Shown piece by piece: positions 6,735 through 10,705 of a stretch of DNA of 10,705 nucleotides. Every line of letters starts with the position of its first letter. The stretch's first letter is position 1. The notes below the pieces were generated by a model. The model did no database searches, had not been told where the DNA came from, and saw only the letters and a list, made by a program, of their open reading frames with translations. The DNA is taken from NCBI GenBank assembly GCA_016933315.1, contig JAFGBE010000046.1:1-10705 (forward strand), in the 5' to 3' direction. The position numbers and the translations under genes were made by a program. Source of the stretch: Candidatus Auribacterota bacterium (GTDB taxonomy: Bacteria; Auribacterota; UBA6266).

Positions 6735-7513
6735 TTAACCCTTTTGATTTCTTCGACTTCTATAACAGGCTTGGACCAACTGGAAATATAAAACAGCCTT
6801 CCCTTTATTTCAACCAGGTTTTTTGAAAAAAAGGTAAGGGGCTGTTTGCCTTCTTTAATGAAATACAGGATGGTTTTCCTGTTATCCTGCTGCAGCAGCT
6901 TGTATGTCCCGGGCCTGTTTATCAGCACTCCGAGATCTTCAAGCCACCCGGTCGCGGTAACAGCCGATACCGGCTCCTCCCCGTTTTCACTTTTTACCGA
7001 AGAGCGGGTTTCCGTCTTTTCATCAATAGTCTTTTTTATATCCGTGGCTGCTTTTGCGATCGACGCGGAAGGTATGCTTTTTGCGTATTTTTTATATATG
7101 TAGACCCTTGCGTAATCGGGAAGGATTATTTTTTTCCAGGAGCCAAGTTCTCCCAGGATTGAAACGTCATCCCCCTGTTTAAGCTGGCATATCAGCGAAT
7201 AGTTTCTGCTTGCGCCTGCCCTTACGTTGAGTTTTTCGGCGGTTACCTTGTTGTTCTCTATATGCGATGCCTTAACCCATCCGAAGATCTTTTCATTGGG
7301 ATATATCTCAATCCATTCGCCCGCCACTTTGGATACTCTCACTATGTCGGAACGGTTAAGCTGGCAGATAACGTCGTAGTTTGTCCCTGCGCCTGCCCTT
7401 ACGTTGACATTATCGCCCGTTATTTCGCAGAAAAGCGCGAAGCAGCACGTTCGGGAAGAAATAAGGAAAAATACAGCAAGAAAAATTATTATTCTGAAAA
7501 TATTTTTTTCCAT
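6731..7513 (-). CDS. Exported protein with two bacterial SH3 domains, coupled to rnfC
   Basis: This 260-residue protein has a probable Sec signal peptide (basic MEKNIFR start, hydrophobic core about 8-19, possible cleavage after CFA near 26). Two SH3b-type domains follow at about 30-87 and 90-145, each with the NVRAGA..NY..ICQL pattern (37-51 and 96-111). A Ser/Glu-rich linker (about 150-187) leads to a C-terminal domain (188-260, beginning TGWLEDLGVLINRPGTYKL) that I do not recognise with certainty. Its predicted strand pattern resembles a small OB-like barrel. SH3b domains often bind cell-wall peptides or act as adaptors outside the membrane. The start overlaps the pseudouridine synthase gene by 25 bases and has only a weak ribosome site; its stop overlaps rnfC in ATGA. 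The position suggests, but does not prove, an accessory role for Rnf at the outer face of the membrane. There is no flavinylation motif, so it is not RnfG. Confidence 0.8.
   Translation of the reverse strand: MEKNIFRIIIFLAVFFLISSRTCCFALFCEITGDNVNVRAGAGTNYDVICQLNRSDIVRVSKVAGEWIEIYPNEKIFGWVKASHIENNKVTAEKLNVRAGASRNYSLICQLKQGDDVSILGELGSWKKIILPDYARVYIYKKYAKSIPSASIAKAATDIKKTIDEKTETRSSVKSENGEEPVSAVTATGWLEDLGVLINRPGTYKLLQQDNRKTILYFIKEGKQPLTFFSKNLVEIKGRLFYISSWSKPVIEVEEIKRVK
7179..7407 (-). repeat. Partial direct repeat encoding the two SH3 domains
   Basis: A 20-base sequence is identical at 7211-7230 and 7388-7407, and an 11-base sequence at 7179-7189 recurs at 7356-7366. Both pairs are 177 bases apart, exactly 59 codons, the SH3-domain period. 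The sequence encodes the LNVRAGA / VNVRAGA and ICQL motifs of each domain. This fits an in-frame tandem duplication of one SH3 domain, with local identity retained. Confidence 0.75.
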
Positions 7514-8190
7514 AAGAAGTCTTTTGATACCGGCTTATAATATCCCGGCTTTAAATTTCCTATGTTTAAACGCCCTATCTTTGTCCTCTTGAGATATACT
7601 ATCTTATATCCGAGCGCTGAAAACATTTTTCTTATTTGCCTGTTGCGCCCTTCCGTTATTGAAACAGTCAATTTCCTGCCGTTTCCAGCGGCTGAAGATA
7701 TTCTTGCCGGCGCCGTCGGCCTGCCGTCGATTTCAATGCCCAGCGAGAATCTCTCCATGTCATCTGAGCTGATTCCCCTGTCCAGGACGACATAGTACTC
7801 TTTCCACAGGTTCGCGCTCGGGTGAATGACTGATTGCCCGAAATCGCCGTCGTTTGTAAGAATTATAAGGCCTTCGGTATTTTTGTCCAGCCTTCCGACA
7901 GGGAACAATTTTTTTTCCGGTATCAACTCTGTCACTATGGGCGCATTGTCATTCTTTGAACAGGAACATACATATCCGCCGGGTTTATTCAGTATGTAAT
8001 ACTTTTTGTCTCCTGGCTTCAGACGCCTGTTGTTTATACAGATGACATCTTTCTCAGGATCTATCTTAAAACCGGGTTTTCTTATTGTCTCACTGTTTAC
8101 GCTGATTAATCCCTGTTGTATTAATTCTTCGCATTTTCGCCTTGAAGCAACACCCGCGCCCGCAAGATATTTCTGAAGACGTTCAAGCAC
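7489..8190 (-). CDS. rluB: rRNA pseudouridine synthase, RsuA/RluB family
   Basis: This enzyme converts a uridine in ribosomal RNA to pseudouridine. The protein has 233 residues. An N-terminal S4 RNA-binding domain (about 1-60, MLERLQKYLAGAGVASRRK) precedes the catalytic domain. The signature GRLDKNTEGLIILTNDGDF (99-117) contains the nucleophile D102, and ITEGRNRQIRKMF near 184-196 is also diagnostic. HPSANLWKEYYV looks more like RluB (23S rRNA) than RsuA (16S rRNA), but the substrate cannot be settled, so the symbol is tentative. The start is GTG at 8190; no ATG, GTG or TTG lies in frame between it and the upstream stop. It begins two bases after the small basic protein's stop (TAACCGTG) with a weak ribosome site, so reinitiation is likely. 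The last 25 bases overlap the SH3-protein gene in another frame. Confidence 0.92.
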   Translation of the reverse strand: MLERLQKYLAGAGVASRRKCEELIQQGLISVNSETIRKPGFKIDPEKDVICINNRRLKPGDKKYYILNKPGGYVCSCSKNDNAPIVTELIPEKKLFPVGRLDKNTEGLIILTNDGDFGQSVIHPSANLWKEYYVVLDRGISSDDMERFSLGIEIDGRPTAPARISSAAGNGRKLTVSITEGRNRQIRKMFSALGYKIVYLKRTKIGRLNIGNLKPGYYKPVSKDFLWKKIFSE

Positions 8191-8192
8191 GG

Positions 8193-8351
8193 TTATGCTT
8201 CGCTTTTGGTCTTGGGAAGATGGAATATGGAACTGTCTTTTTCATTCCACTTCTCTTTTTTCTTCAGGATATCGATCCTTTCGTAGCGTTTTAATACATT
8301 TCTTTTCTGCTTGATTTTTGAGTTTTTGCCGAAACTAGGATGCAAGGACAT
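8193..8351 (-). CDS. Small basic protein of the PVC-group type (52 residues)
   Basis: This short gene reads MSLHPSFGKN at its N terminus, continues with NVLKRYERIDILKKKEKW (18-35) and ends with DSSIFHLPKTKSEA. The MSLHPS start, the RNVLKRYERI core and the xFxLPKxK end match, from memory, a small basic protein family found in Verrucomicrobia, Chlamydiae and relatives (TIGR04137 in my recollection). Its function is unknown; a ribosome-associated role has been suggested by name, and the adjacent rRNA-modifying enzyme is compatible with that. About one third of residues are Lys or Arg. GGGAGG at 8357-8362 sits five bases before the ATG, the strongest ribosome site in the window, so high expression is plausible. 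It lies 24 bases after the TPR gene and two bases before the pseudouridine synthase. Confidence 0.88.
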   Translation of the reverse strand: MSLHPSFGKNSKIKQKRNVLKRYERIDILKKKEKWNEKDSSIFHLPKTKSEA

Positions 8352-8356
8352 TTTAA

Positions 8357-8362
8357 CCTCCC
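8357..8362 (-). promoter_or_regulatory. Strong ribosome binding site for the small basic protein
   Basis: The minus strand reads GGGAGG five bases before the ATG at 8351. It is the best Shine-Dalgarno match in the block and supports the 52-codon frame as a real gene despite its length. Confidence 0.75.
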
Positions 8363-8375
8363 GTAATAGTTGCCG

Positions 8376-9356
8376 TCAGTTTGTTATTTTCATCTCATTT
8401 ATTACTTTATCAAGTATTTCAAGGTTTTTCTTGTTATCTTCCCTTTTTCTGTATTCTTCGAAGCATTCGCCGGCTTTCTTTTTATCCGTATTTTTGTAAG
8501 CCATGCCCAGGTTGAGATAGGCATTTTTGTAATCTTTGTTTATTTCAAGCGACTTTTTATAGTTCTCAATGGCTTTTTCGGTGTCTCCCTTGAGATAATA
8601 CGCGTCCCCGAGCCCCCTGTAGGCCACATAATTCTTTTTGTCTATTTCAATGGCTTTTTCGAAACTCAGGACAGCGAAGTCGAGCATTTTTTTATTCAGG
8701 TAGGCGTCTCCCCTGTTATTGTAGATAAAAGCGGAATTGGGCTGCAGTTCGATTGCGTGGTTATACTGCGCTATCGCGCTGTCATATTCTCCCTTGCTGG
8801 CGTATGCCGTTCCCAGGTTGACATATCCATACGCTTCATGCGGGGCGTACCGGGTCGCCTTCCTGAAATTCTCTATCGCCTGGTCGACCATATCCTGATT
8901 CAGGAAAATAAGCCCCATATTATTGTAGCTTCTTGCAAAGTACGGGTCGGCGGCAATTGCCTCTTTGTATTCTAAAAGCGCCGCATCGATTTTGCCCTGG
9001 CTCTCATATATCGCCCCGAGGTTGTGATGGGCATCCGGTATATCAGAGTTGAATTCGATGATTTTCTTATATGTTGCTTCCGCTTCCTGGTATTTTCCCT
9101 CTTTTTCGCATACGACCGCCAGGTTGAGAAGCGCATCAATATGCTTGTCATAGATTTTCAGGGTCTTATTGTACATATCCCTGGCCTTGGCATATTTGCC
9201 TTCTTTAAAATACTCGTTTCCCTTCTCCCAGTATCTTGAAGCCTTGTCATATTGCTTTTGCTCGCTCGGGCTTAAGTCCGCTGTCCGCCCCGGCGTGCCG
9301 CAAAACATGATGGCAGAGGAAAGCAGTAAAAGACAGATTGTTTTAATTTTTCTCAT
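8376..9356 (-). CDS. Exported tetratricopeptide repeat protein (about eight TPRs)
   Basis: The 326-residue protein has an N-terminal signal sequence (MRKIK, hydrophobic core 6-19, cleavage likely in the CGTPGRTA region near 19-26; no good lipobox), so it acts outside the cytoplasm. From about residue 38 it consists of 34-residue TPR units starting near 38, 72, 106, 140, 174, 208, 242 and 276. Each shows the usual pattern, such as NLGAIYESQGKIDAALLEYK. TPRs form protein-binding solenoids; no catalytic domain is present and the partner is unknown. The frame is open upstream to an ATG at 9374, but the ATG at 9356 has AAGGGG (9362-9367) five bases upstream, starts the signal peptide properly, and overlaps the cutA stop in an ATGA. 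The 24-base gap to the next gene shows no terminator. Confidence 0.92.
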   Translation of the reverse strand: MRKIKTICLLLLSSAIMFCGTPGRTADLSPSEQKQYDKASRYWEKGNEYFKEGKYAKARDMYNKTLKIYDKHIDALLNLAVVCEKEGKYQEAEATYKKIIEFNSDIPDAHHNLGAIYESQGKIDAALLEYKEAIAADPYFARSYNNMGLIFLNQDMVDQAIENFRKATRYAPHEAYGYVNLGTAYASKGEYDSAIAQYNHAIELQPNSAFIYNNRGDAYLNKKMLDFAVLSFEKAIEIDKKNYVAYRGLGDAYYLKGDTEKAIENYKKSLEINKDYKNAYLNLGMAYKNTDKKKAGECFEEYRKREDNKKNLEILDKVINEMKITN

Positions 9357-9673
9357 ATCAACCCCTTGACCCATTGCATATATTTCTCATGGCCTTTGTC
9401 GATTTTAACATATAAGATTTCAGGAAGCTCATATGGATGATGTTTCAGTATCCATTTTTTTGCCTTTTGCAGTTTCGCGCGCGCCGTCTTTGCTATCAGC
9501 AAAGCCTCTTTTTCCTCCTGAAGTTCTCCCTTCCACATGAAGACTGAATTTACTGACGGGATTATGTTCACACATGCCGCCAGGTTATTCGATACAAGCC
9601 CCTTTGCGATGTCCTCCGCGACTTTAACGCCCGGGGCGGTTATAAACGCCATATAAATTTCATCACTGCTCAT
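9353..9673 (-). CDS. cutA: CutA-family divalent cation tolerance protein
   Basis: CutA proteins are small, very stable trimers of PII-like fold, linked genetically to copper tolerance; their biochemical role remains uncertain. This one has 106 residues, the family length. Landmarks are AACVNIIP (33-40) with C34, FMWKGELQEEKEALLIAKT (45-63) and HPYELPEIL (79-87). All three blocks are the conserved core of the family. The start lies inside the end of the thioesterase gene (11-base overlap, different frame) with a poor ribosome site, so translation probably depends on coupling. Its stop overlaps the TPR start in ATGA. Confidence 0.94.
   Translation of the reverse strand: MSSDEIYMAFITAPGVKVAEDIAKGLVSNNLAACVNIIPSVNSVFMWKGELQEEKEALLIAKTARAKLQKAKKWILKHHPYELPEILYVKIDKGHEKYMQWVKGLI
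9362..9367 (-). promoter_or_regulatory. Ribosome binding site that fixes the TPR protein start
   Basis: The minus strand reads AAGGGG five bases before the ATG at 9356. It favours this start over the in-frame ATG at 9374, which would add six residues before the signal peptide. Confidence 0.7.
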
Positions 9674-10058
9674 TTTTTAACAGGCCCGCGATCTCTTCGG
9701 GTATTTTAACCGGCCGGCCGGAGGCATCGATGAACACATGTATGGTAGAGCCCGATGCGATAAATGCGCCTTTTTCGCCTGTTATCTCATAATGAAACAC
9801 CAGCTTCATTTTAGATTCCGCGGCGGCCTTGCAGTTAATGCTGATCTCATCGTCATACTCGACCTTGTTCTTATAATCGCAGCTCGCGTGCACAACAGGC
9901 AGAAACAGCCCTTTTTTTTCAAGTTCCCTGTATGAGAAGCCGAGCTTTCTGAAATATTCCGTTCGGGCGGTTTCAAACCACACAAAATAATTTGCGTAGT
10001 ATGCCCTGCCCATCTGGTCGGTTTCACTGTACCTTACCCTGATCTTTATGCTATACAT
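9663..10058 (-). CDS. ybgC: Acyl-CoA thioesterase, YbgC / 4-hydroxybenzoyl-CoA thioesterase family
   Basis: This is a hotdog-fold enzyme expected to hydrolyse acyl-CoA thioesters in the cytoplasm. The protein has 131 residues, as usual for the family. The active-site segment RYSETDQMGRAYYANY (9-24) carries the likely catalytic D14, followed by WFETARTEYFRKLG. Later segments (YDDEISINCKA and GSTIHVFID) fit the central strands. Its acyl substrate cannot be read from sequence. It is the first gene of the minus-strand block; the ATG at 10058 follows a GGGG run with a short leader. In proteobacteria ybgC lies with tol-pal; no tol genes are present here, so that association does not hold. Confidence 0.92.
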   Translation of the reverse strand: MYSIKIRVRYSETDQMGRAYYANYFVWFETARTEYFRKLGFSYRELEKKGLFLPVVHASCDYKNKVEYDDEISINCKAAAESKMKLVFHYEITGEKGAFIASGSTIHVFIDASGRPVKIPEEIAGLLKNEQ

Positions 10059-10084
10059 AGAACCCCAAAGAACTTATAATCATA

Positions 10085-10113
10085 TTGCTGTAATTATATA
10101 AACTAAATATAAA
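10085..10113 (+). promoter_or_regulatory. Candidate sigma-70 promoter for the plus-strand gene
   Basis: TTGCTG (10085-10090) and TATAAA (10108-10113) are separated by exactly 17 bases. Predicted transcription would begin near 10120, leaving a leader of about 55 bases before the ATG at 10175. The match is seen directly; promoter activity is inference. Confidence 0.5.
10093..10098 (-). promoter_or_regulatory. Possible -10 element of the minus-strand operon promoter
   Basis: The minus strand reads TATAAT, a perfect sigma-70 -10 box, giving a predicted start near 10086 and a leader of about 28 bases before the thioesterase ATG. No good -35 box lies 16-18 bases upstream, and the region is AT-rich, so a chance match is possible. 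It overlaps the plus-strand promoter candidate. Confidence 0.35.
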
Positions 10114-10174
10114 AATCCTGATAAAAGTAACATACCGAAAACTTAAAGTCAATTATTAGTTAAAAAGGGCGAAA

Positions 10175-10705
10175 ATGCGTGCCGCAAAACTGATTCTTCC
10201 TGTTATCATATTCGCTGTTTTATCCCTGTGTGTCGGCGGAAATTGCTTTCCGGACACGATTGCCGCTTACAATGAAGATATATCCATCCAGAATATAAAG
10301 GTTCTTACCGCAATTGAGGTATTACGTGTAATTACCTTTGACAACGCAAAATACGGAAATAATAATAACGCCCTTATTCCCCAGATAGATTGGCTTGTCG
10401 GGAAACTCGAGAAAGATAAAGGAGAACCTTCGAAATCAGTCCGGAATTATATTACGGCTTTAAAAATGATCAAGGATTTCAATTCCATGGCAAAGACTGC
10501 GGATGAAGAGGAAAGGGCGAACTCGGATATAAGGAAGCTTCTTTTCGACGCCAGAGACGATGAGCTGCTGCGCGGGCATGTTCCGCCGGTAAAAAAATTC
10601 TGGAGGCTCTCCATTGCCAAACAGGCTAACCAGGGAAGCCGGCCCAACTGCGCGGCCACGTGTATAAATATGCTTCTGAGTTACTACGGGATAAGCGTTG
10701 AAAGC
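10175..10705 (+). CDS. Exported protein with a C39-like cysteine peptidase domain (3' end cut by window edge)
   Basis: 177 codons are visible and the frame remains open at the right edge. The N terminus (MRAAKLILPVIIFAVLSLCV) is a signal peptide, with cleavage possible around 20-25. Residues about 30-140 form a charged, mostly helical region that I do not recognise. Then comes KQANQGSRPNCAATCINMLL (149-168) followed by SYYGI. This resembles the start of C39-type or C39-like papain-fold peptidase domains, where a Gln precedes the catalytic Cys (here probably C159) and the helix ends in a YYG motif. The His and Asp of the triad would lie beyond the window. AAGGG at 10165-10169 precedes the ATG by five bases. 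It diverges from the Rnf operon and is probably regulated separately. The peptidase call is moderate; it could be an inactive C39-like domain. Confidence 0.65.
   Translation, partial: MRAAKLILPVIIFAVLSLCVGGNCFPDTIAAYNEDISIQNIKVLTAIEVLRVITFDNAKYGNNNNALIPQIDWLVGKLEKDKGEPSKSVRNYITALKMIKDFNSMAKTADEEERANSDIRKLLFDARDDELLRGHVPPVKKFWRLSIAKQANQGSRPNCAATCINMLLSYYGISVES

Noticed and set aside
8352..8375. Possible terminator between the TPR gene and the small basic protein gene
   Set aside because: The 24 bases contain no inverted repeat followed by a T run on the minus strand; they hold the ribosome site of the next gene.
8370..8975. Plus-strand open frame of 201 codons
   Set aside because: It is the antisense shadow of the TPR repeats; the hydrophobic composition arises from the complement of Lys/Glu-rich codons.
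9357..9374. Upstream ATG for the TPR protein at 9374
   Set aside because: The ATG at 9356 has a well-spaced ribosome site, a normal signal peptide start and a four-base coupling overlap with cutA.
10073..10101. Imperfect AT-rich dyad in the intergenic gap as an operator
   Set aside because: The arms match only over about five bases before mismatches, which is expected by chance in such AT-rich sequence.
10147..10152. Minus-strand TTGACT as a -35 box for the operon
   Set aside because: At 17-18 bases downstream there is only TACTTT or ACTTTT, poor -10 matches, so I kept the stand-alone TATAAT as the weaker but simpler candidate.

Overview
The window is one almost gap-free block of bacterial genes on the minus strand (10058 down to 1, running off the left edge), plus the start of one divergent plus-strand gene (10175 to the right edge). 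A 52-residue protein at 8351-8193 resembles the small basic protein family I know from the Planctomycetes-Verrucomicrobia-Chlamydiae (PVC) group. Together with the Rnf complex, a methyltransferase-type corrinoid protein and FolD, it suggests an anaerobic, uncultured PVC-related bacterium, with Omnitrophota as my first guess. That taxonomic placement is inference.

Layout in transcription order (minus strand): YbgC-like acyl-CoA thioesterase (10058-9663), CutA (9673-9353), exported eight-repeat TPR protein (9356-8376), small basic protein (8351-8193), RsuA/RluB-type pseudouridine synthase (8190-7489, GTG start), exported SH3-domain protein (7513-6731), rnfC (6734-5394), rnfD (5407-4442), rnfE (4442-3813), rnfA (3816-3220), rnfB (3208-2357), corrinoid protein (2367-1738), folD (1721-822) and malate dehydrogenase (816-<1). 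Successive genes overlap or lie within 24 bases of each other. I see no terminator between them, so they can form a single transcript of at least 10 kb.

The core is an energy and carbon module. RnfA-E form a membrane ferredoxin:NAD+ oxidoreductase that moves Na+ or H+. The corrinoid protein and FolD belong to methyl and tetrahydrofolate one-carbon chemistry. Malate dehydrogenase uses the same NAD(H) pool. This fits an organism that couples one-carbon metabolism, possibly the Wood-Ljungdahl pathway, to Rnf-driven ion pumping. The upstream half (thioesterase, CutA, TPR, small basic protein, pseudouridine synthase) is housekeeping-like.

The most unusual observation is that rnfG is missing. rnfG encodes the extracytoplasmic flavoprotein that normally sits between rnfD and rnfE. 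Here rnfD and rnfE share one base (TAATG), so there is no room for it, and no other protein in the window has a flavinylation motif of the RnfG type. An exported protein with two SH3 domains and an uncharacterised C-terminal domain is translationally coupled to rnfC instead.

The 116-base AT-rich gap at 10059-10174 is the only sizeable intergenic region and holds promoter-like sequences for both directions. The divergent gene encodes an exported protein whose C-terminal part, cut by the window edge, looks like a C39-type cysteine peptidase. I saw no tRNA, rRNA, CRISPR array or insertion sequence.
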